A stretch of 64,000 nt of DNA from Candidatus Heimdallarchaeota archaeon (lineage in GTDB: Archaea; Asgardarchaeota; Heimdallarchaeia; JABLTI01), in NCBI GenBank assembly GCA_019894765.1, contig JAGXNT010000024.1, positions 62,001 to 126,000 on the forward strand, written 5' to 3'. This document shows, one piece after another, positions 10,348 through 18,961 of this stretch. Position 1 is the first letter of the stretch; each line of letters opens with the position of its first letter. Below the pieces are notes generated by a model that ran no database searches, had not been told where the DNA came from, and worked only from the letters and a program-made list of their open reading frames with translations. Both the position numbers and the translations under genes were made by a program.

Positions 10348-10944
10348 TCATCTTAAGTTCATAAGATCTAAAAGTAATACTTTTCCAGCTTCACTTGCTT
10401 TTCCATGACCATTTTTTATTACAGAAAGTAAGGCGCCAGTTTTTTGACAAATAGTTGATGCTACGGTTTTGTTGATTAGTTGATGTTCAAACAAAACATC
10501 AGCAGTATCATCATCACGTTTTCTAGAAGAATCTTTTTCTCGTCTATTGATTATTTCATCGGGATAAGTTTCAATTATTACTAGTAATTTTGGATTAAGA
10601 CTATCTGAAACCCACTGAGGTATACCTTGAAGAAATGTTCCTTCTCCAGTTTTTATCGTATAATGAGTATCAACTAATACTACTTTACCTTGTGCTCGCT
10701 CATCTATTCGAAATGCTGCTCTTCTTTGGATTTCTTTTTGTACATCTGCAGGGAGAATTCGTAGTTGATCTCTATGGTCAACATTAAATTCTTCCTTTGC
10801 TATTTCCATCATAACAGAACCATAAACGATAGTTGTAATCTCAAAATTTTCTTTTTTTGCTAGAGCTAGTGCTTCGTTAATGACAGTGGTTTTCCCAACT
10901 CCGGGTACACCACCAATTATCGCGATACTGCCTTCTTTTTCCAT
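10348..10944 (-). CDS. adkA: Archaeal-type adenylate kinase
   Basis: About 198 residues with an N-terminal P-loop GGVPGVGKTT and the archaeal AdkA pattern: FGSVM-like segment (VYGSVMMEIAKEE), DQLRxLPxxVQKEIQ, VLVDTHYTIKT, GIPQWV...LNPKLLVIIE, and R-rich lid RREKDSSRKRDxDT. It interconverts AMP+ATP and 2 ADP in the cytoplasm. I chose ATG 10944, preceded by GGTG at about six bases, over the in-frame TTG at 10956, which lies almost at the upstream stop. The upstream coiled-coil gene ends 14 bases earlier, so the two are probably one transcript. Confidence 0.9.
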   Translation of the reverse strand: MEKEGSIAIIGGVPGVGKTTVINEALALAKKENFEITTIVYGSVMMEIAKEEFNVDHRDQLRILPADVQKEIQRRAAFRIDERAQGKVVLVDTHYTIKTGEGTFLQGIPQWVSDSLNPKLLVIIETYPDEIINRREKDSSRKRDDDTADVLFEHQLINKTVASTICQKTGALLSVIKNGHGKASEAGKVLLLDLMNLR

Positions 10945-10958
10945 TGTTAACACCAATG

Positions 10959-12524
10959 CTACAATTCTAAATTGCTCAAGAGTTCCAAAATTCTTTTTGG
11001 AGCCTTTTTACTTATCATTTCATTTTGTACAAGGTAATTTAGACCTTGTCTTACAGCCCCTGTAAATTCACCTGTTGCAAGGTAATTAGTTGCTCGTAAA
11101 GCATCAAAAGAAGTTTTTAATCTTCGGTTAAATACCAATTCTTCTGCGAGTTTATCCGCTGCTCTCTTCCCACCAATAATAGCGGAATCCATTTCAGCAT
11201 TTGGATAATCGGTATTTCTTCTACCTCTTGGACTAATTAATGGGGGAATTACAAAATATCTAATATCATTCTTATCTTGGAATTTTATTAAATATAATGA
11301 AATGATAATATCTGTAGGAATATTTCCTCCACTACTTGTTGTAGATTTATTTATGGCTTCTTTTCGATTCTGCATGGCTTTTTGTAGTTTCTGACAAATT
11401 GAATCAGTATTCTCTTTTATACTATCTCGCATTTCCATAAGATTCGATAATGATCTATCCCGGGTCATACGAAGCTCATCAACTTCTCGCTCGGCTTGAG
11501 TCTTCTTATGCTCATAATCATCAATAGCACTTTGTTTTCTATCCATGAAATTCTTGGTAATTCCATTGAGATTTTTTGCTAAATTCTTACGATCCTCTTC
11601 CATTTCCTTAACTTTAGAAGAGATTTGATCTATCTGTCCTTGTGATTTACTAAGAAAACTTTTCATACTTGCTTGGAATTTGGGTGTTTCAACAGATGGT
11701 ACCTCGTTAAGAATTTGTCTTGCATGTTCTTGAATAGGATTTATCATTCCTGTTAATCCCAAGGTGCTAGATTCGAATTTAGATAATTCACTAAAAATCG
11801 CTTGGTTGGCTTTTTCAAGATTGGAATCAATGACCTGATCCATTTGCTCTTTATATTGAACAAGACGTGTTTCAACTTCGCTTTGTTTTCGAGCAATTCG
11901 TCCCGCAAAATCTCTTTCTATTGTAGTAATCTCCGAATTTATTTCTGCGAGCCATTGCTGAGCTAATTCACGTAAAATTTCTTGTGCTTCCTCAAATCTT
12001 GGAGATTCATTTAATAATTGAACTAATTCACTACTCATTGAGTCTTCAAAAGAGGGTAATACAAGAGGAGTATCAATCATATCCTCACTTATACTCTTCT
12101 TTACCAGTTCAAGTGTGGAACGAGTAAAATCTTCATCAAACAAAGGATAATTATCACTTGCTAAAATTAGAACTTGATTTGCATCTTCGAGATTTTCTGT
12201 ATAAGCTTTAACCGTAGTAGCATCTTGTATAGCTTTTAGTTGAGCAAAGACATTTGATAGAGATAAATCTTGAACATCTGTCCCACCGCCGTAAATTCCT
12301 AAAGTATCTACAAGAAGAATTCGATTGTGAATTGTATCAACCTTTAATCGCCAATACAACTTTGAAACTTGAGTTAATCGTTCTTTTGAGCGCTTAAAAA
12401 TTCCACCTTTCTTTATTTTATCACCAACAACTCCAATAATATAAGCAAATTCAGCTTCGAGAGGAACTATTTCATCCTTTGAGCTTACAACAAATGGAAT
12501 AACATTTTCTCTTTGAATACTCAT
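10959..12524 (-). CDS. Coiled-coil protein of unknown function
   Basis: 521 residues in three parts. Residues 1-165 are a mixed alpha/beta domain (FAYIIGVVGDKIKKG, RILLVDTLGIYGGG). Residues about 185-390 are almost continuous charged coiled coil (QIDQISSKVKEMEEDRKNLAK, ERDVDELRM-like heptads). The C-terminal ~130 residues form a second globular domain (IISLYLIKFQD, RYFVIPPLISPRGRR). No membrane segment or nucleotide-binding motif was seen and I do not recognise the family. ATG start with GGTGA six bases upstream. It is the promoter-proximal gene of a probable two-gene unit with adkA. Confidence 0.8.
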   Translation of the reverse strand: MSIQRENVIPFVVSSKDEIVPLEAEFAYIIGVVGDKIKKGGIFKRSKERLTQVSKLYWRLKVDTIHNRILLVDTLGIYGGGTDVQDLSLSNVFAQLKAIQDATTVKAYTENLEDANQVLILASDNYPLFDEDFTRSTLELVKKSISEDMIDTPLVLPSFEDSMSSELVQLLNESPRFEEAQEILRELAQQWLAEINSEITTIERDFAGRIARKQSEVETRLVQYKEQMDQVIDSNLEKANQAIFSELSKFESSTLGLTGMINPIQEHARQILNEVPSVETPKFQASMKSFLSKSQGQIDQISSKVKEMEEDRKNLAKNLNGITKNFMDRKQSAIDDYEHKKTQAEREVDELRMTRDRSLSNLMEMRDSIKENTDSICQKLQKAMQNRKEAINKSTTSSGGNIPTDIIISLYLIKFQDKNDIRYFVIPPLISPRGRRNTDYPNAEMDSAIIGGKRAADKLAEELVFNRRLKTSFDALRATNYLATGEFTGAVRQGLNYLVQNEMISKKAPKRILELLSNLEL

Positions 12525-12656
12525 TTATTTCACCAAAACATCTACGAAATTATTTTCTCACATACACTTATTAATAATTACAAAATACAGATTTTCCTTT
12601 AAATATATGATTCTTTGTTAATAAGCAATTAAAATGTAGTAAGAATTACCGGTCAA

Positions 12657-13700
12657 TTATTTCTTGCTTTGACGCGTCTTTTTTTTCTGGTTTTGTGTAG
12701 CTTGTTCTAAGAAAATTTGTTCATCTTTATGAAACTCACAATTAACCTCGTATAAACTTTTTAGTCTCTTTAATTGATATTCAATATCTTCACGTTTTCG
12801 TTCACCAGTTAATGTTCCGAAATTCCCATCATGAATAGAGTAAAGAATTGCGAGAGCACGTAGATTATCAAAATGAATGAAATTTGAAAATCCTTGATCT
12901 TCCTCAATTACACACAATTTTCGATAATGCTTGCAACCCTTTTCACAATTAAGACAAGAGGTTACGTAAGCTTTTACTTGATTTCGATAGAAATCAATAT
13001 CAAATGTAAATCCATCTTTTATTATAGTCACTATGCCGTTTTCTTGCAGGTTATAACCTAATCGTTGTACTATACTGTGAGCTTTATCGAAGGACTTCTT
13101 ATTATAAAGTTTGAAGACATTTGAAGGTTTAATCAGCTGAGGTGAAAATGTTTGATATTCTCCTGAAAGAATATCTTGAGCAATTTTCATTCCAATATCA
13201 TTGAAAACGTTTGAAATCGATTCTAGCTTATTAATTGAATTAAATAATATTGGACTTCGATGCTCTACACTTGGGATAGAATCAGGTAATTGATTTTCTG
13301 AATTAACAATATTATTGCCCAGTGAAAGAATTGTAGTAGGTACTCCCTGTGGTGTAAGAGAATACAAATTAGTGATATTATCAAAGTCCACTTGATTCTT
13401 GCAAAGAATAATTGAATGTGATGAACCCGAGTAATAAGCCATCCTAAATTGATTAAAACGAGGACTATCATTAATGATCCAAATTGACATGCATAATTTC
13501 CCAAGGGGGGTTTCTAATCGATAAATCAGTGGATACATGCCTATAGTATTCAAACAATTAGTACTAACTGTGGATTCAGAATAATCTTTGAGGTTTTCAG
13601 CTAAAGCAATAGCATCTTGAGTGAACAAAAGTACCTTACTAAGGTAGATATTTTCATCAGAAGAATTATTTTGTAAACTCACATTTCTTCTTGAATTCAC
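12657..13700 (-). CDS. Hypothetical protein with C-terminal Cys cluster
   Basis: 347 residues, unrecognised. Around residues 245-262 there is a cluster CLNCEKGCKHYRKLC (C-x2-C-x3-C-x6-C) that could bind zinc or an iron-sulfur cluster. The rest is mixed alpha/beta with no signal peptide or membrane segment. The C-terminus is basic (KKKTRQSKK). The start is GTG at 13700. An unusually good inverted repeat lies 27-80 bases upstream of this start (13727-13780), so the gene may be controlled, perhaps autogenously, through that site; this last point is inference. Confidence 0.7.
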   Translation of the reverse strand: MNSRRNVSLQNNSSDENIYLSKVLLFTQDAIALAENLKDYSESTVSTNCLNTIGMYPLIYRLETPLGKLCMSIWIINDSPRFNQFRMAYYSGSSHSIILCKNQVDFDNITNLYSLTPQGVPTTILSLGNNIVNSENQLPDSIPSVEHRSPILFNSINKLESISNVFNDIGMKIAQDILSGEYQTFSPQLIKPSNVFKLYNKKSFDKAHSIVQRLGYNLQENGIVTIIKDGFTFDIDFYRNQVKAYVTSCLNCEKGCKHYRKLCVIEEDQGFSNFIHFDNLRALAILYSIHDGNFGTLTGERKREDIEYQLKRLKSLYEVNCEFHKDEQIFLEQATQNQKKKTRQSKK

Positions 13701-13726
13701 TCAAAGACCCTCATTCTCATTGTTCC

Positions 13727-13780
13727 TATTATTGACTATTAATAGTCCCTTGTCATGGTATTAATGACTAGTCAATAATA
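13727..13780. promoter_or_regulatory. Operator-like nested inverted repeats
   Basis: TATTATTGACTA (13727-13738) is the perfect reverse complement of TAGTCAATAATA (13769-13780), a 12-bp inverted repeat with a 30-base spacer. The left arm also belongs to a perfect 14-bp palindrome GACTATTAATAGTC (13734-13747), and the right arm to GACTAGTC (13766-13773). Two half-overlapping palindromic boxes about 32 bases apart look like paired sites for a dimeric repressor. The region lies between divergent genes (13700 minus, 13978 plus), nearer the minus-strand gene. Confidence 0.5.
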
Positions 13781-13977
13781 AAGTTTTTTCTCATAAAAAT
13801 ATTTACCTTTATCATGGATATTACTTGGTTCAAATATGATGAAAATCAATCGTTTAACAACAAATTTTACCAAAGAAAAGGTCAAAAATGAAAAAAAAGA
13901 CGAAAACTCATCTTTTAATCCAAAGACTTTTTAGTGTGAGTCTCAAAATAGATTTTAGTACCATAATTTATAGGAAT

Positions 13978-14379
13978 GTGAACAATTTAAGCCAGAAAAA
14001 AGGAAAACCAAAAAAAGGTCAAAAGAGACGCAGGAGTTACGATAGAGATCCATCCGTTTCGATAAAAATCACAGGAGCAACAGGGCAACCTGAAACTATC
14101 AGAGTCAGATTACCTAAGCAAGGTGAAGTTCTTGGAGTTGTCACCCAGATCCTTGGAGCAGATCGAATTCAAGTTCGGTGTACAGATGGACATACAAGAA
14201 TTGTAGTAATTCCAGGAAAATTCCGAAAAAGACTTTGGACTAGACAAAACGACATCGTAAGCGTTATGCCTTGGTATGATTTTGAGTCTCAAGTGAATAC
14301 TCGTGCATATTTAGTATATCGTTATAATAGAAATCAAGCTGATTGGTTGGAAAAGAAAGGTTATATCAAACTAGATTAA
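13978..14379 (+). CDS. eif1A: Translation initiation factor aIF1A
   Basis: About 133 residues from a GTG at 13978. It has a basic N-terminal tail (KKGKPKKGQKRRR), then an OB-fold S1-like domain with the diagnostic eIF1A segments GEVLGVVTQILGADRIQVRC.DG, IPGKFRKRLW and NDIVSV. The C-terminal WLEKKGYI matches archaeal homologues. It binds the small ribosomal subunit A site during initiation. An in-frame ATG at 13888 would add a 30-residue N-terminus unlike the family and is not preferred. It heads the aIF1A-RIO1-KH cluster, with about 150 bases before RIO1. Confidence 0.93.
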   Translation: MNNLSQKKGKPKKGQKRRRSYDRDPSVSIKITGATGQPETIRVRLPKQGEVLGVVTQILGADRIQVRCTDGHTRIVVIPGKFRKRLWTRQNDIVSVMPWYDFESQVNTRAYLVYRYNRNQADWLEKKGYIKLD

Positions 14380-14529
14380 ATGACTTCTTCTTTACTATTT
14401 TTACCTTTCAAACTAACATTTTCTATAATTCGATATGATTCTTCAGATGATACTGAGATTCAAGTAGATTTGGATTAAAATGTGTTAATGTTTTAATAGG
14501 AAGAAGAATCTATTGGGAGATGAGAAATA

Positions 14530-15414
14530 ATGCCCAAGAAAAAAAGGAAATCAAAGAAACAAAAAGAAGAAGAAGAATTACTCGAAATAGAAGAAGAGGA
14601 CACTAGGATTACTAAGGAGCAATTCGACGCAGATCAACTACAGAAAGATAAGATTGATGAGAAAAATGTCAAAGTAAAAGATAGTGATGCATTAAAAGTA
14701 GCAGAATCTGTTCTTGACGTTGAAACCAAAACAACTCTATTCAATTTGCGAAAAAGAAAAATAATAGATTATATGACAGGCGTTATTTCAACAGGAAAAG
14801 AAGCCAATGTTTACCATGGGTACGCACCCGATGGTTCAGAATTAGCTATTAAGATCTATAGAACTTCTACAAATATCTTCAAAGGATTACAGATCTATAT
14901 TATCGGTGACCCACGATTTGCAAGAATCAAGAGAGATCAAAGGTCCTTTGTGTACGCTTGGGCAAAAAAGGAATTCAAAAACCTATCTCGAGCATATACA
15001 GCTAAAGTAACCGTTCCAAAACCAATCACTTGCGTAAAAGACGTTGTTGTAATGGAGTTCATCGGTAAAAAAGAATTACCTTACCCTCTTATGAAAGATG
15101 AGAAATTAAAGAAACCATTGAAAACATACAAAGAAGTACTAGATAATCTAGAATTACTCTACCATGAAGCAGGATTAGTTCATGCAGATTTATCAGAATA
15201 TAATATGATATATACTCCGAAAGTCTATTTCATTGATATATCACAAGCAGTTCTACTTGATCATCCCTATGCAGAGATATTTCTCTTTCGAGACATTAAA
15301 AATATCACAAGATATTTTCGATCTCTAAAAGTGGATGTTATTGAAGCTGAGGAATTATTTGAGAAACTAACAGGAGAACCGCTTACCGATAGAGTGAAAG
15401 CGTTTGAATTCTAA
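14530..15414 (+). CDS. rio1: RIO1 family atypical serine/threonine kinase
   Basis: 294 residues. After an acidic/basic N-terminal tail (about 70 residues rich in K and E) comes the RIO kinase core: flexible loop and ATP site STGKEANVY, catalytic Lys in ELAIKIYRTS, substrate loop, HADLSEYNM (catalytic Asp) and metal-binding IDISQAV. RIO1 acts in late maturation of the small ribosomal subunit. The start is ATG with GGGAGATGAG upstream. It follows aIF1A and precedes a KH-domain protein, a gene order recurrent in archaea, consistent with joint roles in small-subunit assembly. Confidence 0.95.
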   Translation: MPKKKRKSKKQKEEEELLEIEEEDTRITKEQFDADQLQKDKIDEKNVKVKDSDALKVAESVLDVETKTTLFNLRKRKIIDYMTGVISTGKEANVYHGYAPDGSELAIKIYRTSTNIFKGLQIYIIGDPRFARIKRDQRSFVYAWAKKEFKNLSRAYTAKVTVPKPITCVKDVVVMEFIGKKELPYPLMKDEKLKKPLKTYKEVLDNLELLYHEAGLVHADLSEYNMIYTPKVYFIDISQAVLLDHPYAEIFLFRDIKNITRYFRSLKVDVIEAEELFEKLTGEPLTDRVKAFEF

Positions 15415-15482
15415 CTAAATAATATCAATGCAAAATCATTAAAGAGAGAAAGTATGAAAAAAAGTAATAGGAGGAAAATTAT

Positions 15483-16085
15483 TTGGATTTTCAACCAACA
15501 GAAGATGTATCAACATTTGTCGTCACAATCCCCCAGAATAGAATCGGTGCACTTATTGGCCCATCAGGTAGAGTTAAGAAACGATTAGAGGATTTAGCTG
15601 GAGTGGAAATTGATATTCACAGTGGATCAGGTGAAGTGATCATCGCATCCAAACCAAATATGACTGACCCTTTCTTAGTGATTAAGGCAAGAGATTTTGT
15701 ATCCGCAGTTGGCAGAGGATTTAATCCTCAAGTGGCTTTTGCGCTTTTAGATGAAGAAATGTATTTAGAAATTATTAACATGAAACTAGTTGTAGGAACA
15801 AATCCAAATAAATTACTTCGTTATCGTGGAAGAATTATCGGAAAGGAAGGTAGAACCAGAAGGATAATAGAAGAAACAACTGGAACACGAATTTCAGTCT
15901 TTGGAAATACTGTTGGCATTATTGGTCCGTATGAACGACTAAAAGTCGCTCGAGATGCCATCAATATGCTTCTACAAGGATCAAAGCATGGCACTGTCTA
16001 TGCATTTCTAGAAGAAAGAGCACAGATGTTTCGTTTAAGTGCCAGAGAATTATGGGATAAAGCTTCAAGAGATGCTAAGGATTAA
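15483..16085 (+). CDS. KH-domain RNA-binding protein, Dim2/Pno1-like
   Basis: 200 residues with two KH domains. The first has IGALIGPSGRVKKRLEDLAGVEIDIHS (GxxG loop GPSG) near residues 18-45. The second has RGRIIGKEGRTRRIIEETTGTRISV (loop GKEG) near 115-140, followed by the family's GSKHGTVYAFLEE segment. This is the archaeal Krr1/Pno1 (Dim2) family, which binds 16S rRNA near its 3' end during subunit maturation. The start is TTG at 15483, supported by GGAGG eight bases upstream. Third gene of the translation/ribosome-assembly cluster. Confidence 0.92.
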   Translation: MDFQPTEDVSTFVVTIPQNRIGALIGPSGRVKKRLEDLAGVEIDIHSGSGEVIIASKPNMTDPFLVIKARDFVSAVGRGFNPQVAFALLDEEMYLEIINMKLVVGTNPNKLLRYRGRIIGKEGRTRRIIEETTGTRISVFGNTVGIIGPYERLKVARDAINMLLQGSKHGTVYAFLEERAQMFRLSARELWDKASRDAKD

Positions 16086-16105
16086 TAAAAGGTGGTTTTT
16101 TTATT

Positions 16106-17311
16106 TTGAAAATTCGTCAAACAAAACCAGAAGATTATGAAAGGATAAATGAATTAAACGCTCTAAGTTATGGGTTTGCGAAGGAAGCTTTTGCTGAACG
16201 ATTCAAAGAACGCTTCAAATACCAATATGACGAGAATTATTGTTTAGAAGTGGATGGGATAATAGCTGCCAATATTAGAATGATAACCTTTGATCAAAAC
16301 GTCAGAGGAAAAATAATGAAAATGGGCGGAATAGCAATGGTAGTTACCGACCCTTTGTTTAGACGAAGAGGGTACATTCGTGAAATCATGAATTTCCTAA
16401 TTGATAAAATGGGAAAGGAAAATTTTGCTGTTTCAAATCTGTATCCGTTTAAAGATTCATTTTATGCAGCTTATGGTTATGTAAACGCAAATCCTCATGT
16501 TTTCATTAAATTTAATCCAAAATTTATGATGCGTTGGAAAAAATTACCTGAAGGTTATACAGTGAAAAGATTGAGCCCAAGTGAGGGTTTCAAGCACTAC
16601 AAAGAGATTTACAATGCAAAAATCAAAGATGTTCATGGGGGAATTGTTAGAGATGAGAAAAGGTGGAAATTGTGGGAAGAGAATTGGCCTGGATGGTTTG
16701 TAGTTGCAAACAATCCAAAAGGAAAAGCAGAAGGTATAATGAGATACTCAACCAAAGGTTTCATGGAAGGATTCTCCTGGTCTGAATCCGGAAAAATAAG
16801 CATAAATGATATTAAATTCTTAACACCTCAAGCTCGCCAATCACTTTACCATTACTTGTACTTGTACACCGATCAAGTTGTTGAGGTAACAATGCCAGTA
16901 GTTCCATATGAATCAGAGCTTTACCCTTGGTTATATGGACATTATATGACTGAACTCAAGGCAGAAAATATTTGGATGACAAGAATCATAAACATGAAAT
17001 TGACTCTTGATGATCTTCAAGTTGCTGTAGACGGAAAGTTAACAATAAAAATAACCGATGAAATTTGCTCCCAAAACAACCAAACTTACACGATAACTAG
17101 TCAAAAAGGAAAACTGAGTGTTGAAGAGCTAGGAGAACAACCAAGTAAAATTGAAATGACTCAAGAAGGAATGGCAGCACTAGTATATGGTCTTTTAAGA
17201 GCAGACGACTTGGAATCCTTTGAATGGATAAAAAATGCTACAGAAGAAGAAAAAGCACTTCTTGATGCATGGTTCCCAATACTAGCCCCAATACTCACTG
17301 AAGGCTTCTAA
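16106..17311 (+). CDS. Eis-like GNAT N-acetyltransferase
   Basis: 401 residues. The N-terminal GNAT domain has the acetyl-CoA loop in VVTDPLFRRRGYIREIM (about residues 80-95) and the Eis-type segment SNLYPFKDSFYAAYGY. The C-terminal half matches the sterol-carrier-like domain of Eis proteins (LTIKITDEIC ... MTQEGMAALVYGLLRADDLE). Eis family members acetylate amines, including aminoglycosides in mycobacteria; the archaeal substrate is unknown. TTG start behind AAAGGTGG. It follows the KH gene by 20 bases and precedes the TfoX-like gene by 17, so it is probably in the same transcript although functionally unrelated. Confidence 0.88.
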   Translation: MKIRQTKPEDYERINELNALSYGFAKEAFAERFKERFKYQYDENYCLEVDGIIAANIRMITFDQNVRGKIMKMGGIAMVVTDPLFRRRGYIREIMNFLIDKMGKENFAVSNLYPFKDSFYAAYGYVNANPHVFIKFNPKFMMRWKKLPEGYTVKRLSPSEGFKHYKEIYNAKIKDVHGGIVRDEKRWKLWEENWPGWFVVANNPKGKAEGIMRYSTKGFMEGFSWSESGKISINDIKFLTPQARQSLYHYLYLYTDQVVEVTMPVVPYESELYPWLYGHYMTELKAENIWMTRIINMKLTLDDLQVAVDGKLTIKITDEICSQNNQTYTITSQKGKLSVEELGEQPSKIEMTQEGMAALVYGLLRADDLESFEWIKNATEEEKALLDAWFPILAPILTEGF

Positions 17312-17328
17312 ACATATGAGGGATTAAT

Positions 17329-17697
17329 ATGACAAGTAAATGGGGAAAACCCAATAAGGATTTAATGGATCTACTTGCTACTCTTGTAGAACCATATAAT
17401 TGTACAAGTAAGAAGATGTTTGGTACTCTAACCTACTTCATAAACAACAATATGATGACTGGTGTGCATGAAGACATAATCTTTCTACGACTATCAGAAG
17501 AAGATAGAGAGAAAATTAAGACAGAATTTCCAAGTGTTGTACAATTTGAACCTCTCGAAGGAAGGAAAATGAGAGAATATATTGTTTTAGATGAAGAAAT
17601 CTATAGAGATATTCCAACACTAGAAAAATGGTTGGATAAAGCAGTAAGTTTTGTTTCTTCATTACCTCCAAAGATTCCTAAGCAAAAGAAAAAGTAA
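17329..17697 (+). CDS. TfoX N-terminal-domain family protein
   Basis: 122 residues with the TfoX_N pattern: a conserved SKKMFGTLTYFINNNMMTGVHEDIIFLRLSEEDR-like strand/turn/strand core, then LDEEIYRDIPTLEKWLDKAVSFV near the end. Family members are small alpha/beta proteins; bacterial TfoX regulates competence, but solo TfoX_N proteins have no settled function. ATG start with GAGGGATTAAT upstream. It lies 17 bases after the Eis-like gene. The C-terminus is a short basic tail (KIPKQKKK). Confidence 0.8.
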   Translation: MTSKWGKPNKDLMDLLATLVEPYNCTSKKMFGTLTYFINNNMMTGVHEDIIFLRLSEEDREKIKTEFPSVVQFEPLEGRKMREYIVLDEEIYRDIPTLEKWLDKAVSFVSSLPPKIPKQKKK

Positions 17698-17751
17698 TTG
17701 TTATAAATAAACAGAACACAGTTCCATCAACAAAAAGTTCTGTTGATAACA

Positions 17752-18933
17752 ATGAAATCAAATCCTAATTCTCTAATTACAAATTTATATTGTACATATT
17801 GTGCTGAAAAATATTCATCTGAAGAAATCCATACTGTTTGTAAAAAATGTGGAAAAGTTCTATATGCTAAATATGATCTCGAGTCAGCAAAAGAAACTAT
17901 AACCAAAGAATCAATTAGATCACGTTCAGTTTACAATATTTGGCGATGGCACGAAATCATGCCAGTAAAAGAAGAGAAGTACAGAATTTCTTTAGGAGAG
18001 GGATGGACACCAATCATTCAATTGCAAAATTATGGGAAGCAATTAGCTATTGACAATTTGTACATTAAAGATGAGGGATTGAACCCCACTGGATCTTTTA
18101 AGGCAAGAGGATTAGGAGCTGCAGTTGCTAAAGCTTTTGAATTTGGATTAACAGAATTTGTTATGCCTACTGCAGGTAATGCTGGAGCTGCTTTGACAGC
18201 TTATACTGCTCACATTGGTGGAAAAGCTCATGTTTTTCTACCAAAAGATGCACCCAAGTTTATCATAAAAGAAATCGAAGTTATGGGGGCTGAGATAGAA
18301 TTTGTTGATGGACTCATAAGTGATGCAGGAGCAAAAGCAAAGGTAGAAGGTGAGAAGCATGGATGGTTCAATATGTCAACTCTTAAAGAGCCATACCGTG
18401 TTGAAGGCAAGAAAACAATGGGTTTAGAACTTGCAGAGCAGTTTGGTTGGACGCTACCAGATATGATTATTTATCCAACCGGAGGAGGAACCGGAATTGT
18501 CGGTATGTGGAAAGCGTTTGACGAAATGGAAGAAATGGGATTAATTGGTAGTGAAAGACCAAAAATGGTGACAGTTCAACCAACTGGTTGTCAACCCATA
18601 GTAAGAGCATTTCATCAAGGAGACAAATTCGCGGAACCATGGAAAGATGCCCATTCATTTGCAGCTGGGATAAGAGTTCCCGGAGCAATAGCAGATTATC
18701 TTATATTGAATACCTTGAGAGAATCAAAAGGTAGTGCAATAGCTGTTGATGATTCCGAAATAAGAGATGCTATGTATAAGATGGCAAAAACTGAAGGAAT
18801 TATGGTTGCCCCCGAAGCAGCAGCAACAATCACAGCAGCTGAAAAACTAATGGAATCGAAGTTTATTGATAAAAGTGACAAAGTAGTATTATTCATCACA
18901 GGATCAGGTTTAACAACACCAAATGATTGGTGA
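17752..18933 (+). CDS. thrC: Threonine synthase
   Basis: About 393 residues. The N-terminal zinc-ribbon-like segment (YCTYCAEKYS ... VCKKCGKVLY) is common in archaeal ThrC. The PLP Lys lies in EGLNPTGSFKARG (Lys near residue 116), the phosphate loop in TAGNAGAALTAY, and the glycine loop in IIYPTGGGTGIVG. It converts O-phosphohomoserine to threonine. I prefer ATG 17752 over TTG 17743; neither has a strong ribosome site. It ends in tandem TGA TGA stops, showing that TGA is a normal stop codon in this genome. Confidence 0.92.
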   Translation: MKSNPNSLITNLYCTYCAEKYSSEEIHTVCKKCGKVLYAKYDLESAKETITKESIRSRSVYNIWRWHEIMPVKEEKYRISLGEGWTPIIQLQNYGKQLAIDNLYIKDEGLNPTGSFKARGLGAAVAKAFEFGLTEFVMPTAGNAGAALTAYTAHIGGKAHVFLPKDAPKFIIKEIEVMGAEIEFVDGLISDAGAKAKVEGEKHGWFNMSTLKEPYRVEGKKTMGLELAEQFGWTLPDMIIYPTGGGTGIVGMWKAFDEMEEMGLIGSERPKMVTVQPTGCQPIVRAFHQGDKFAEPWKDAHSFAAGIRVPGAIADYLILNTLRESKGSAIAVDDSEIRDAMYKMAKTEGIMVAPEAAATITAAEKLMESKFIDKSDKVVLFITGSGLTTPNDW

Positions 18934-18961
18934 TGAAAAATTAGAAATGAAAGAGTAAGTA

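Noticed and set aside
13888..13977. Longer N-terminus for aIF1A from ATG 13888
   Set aside because: Adds 30 residues not found in the family; GTG 13978 gives the expected basic tail and length.
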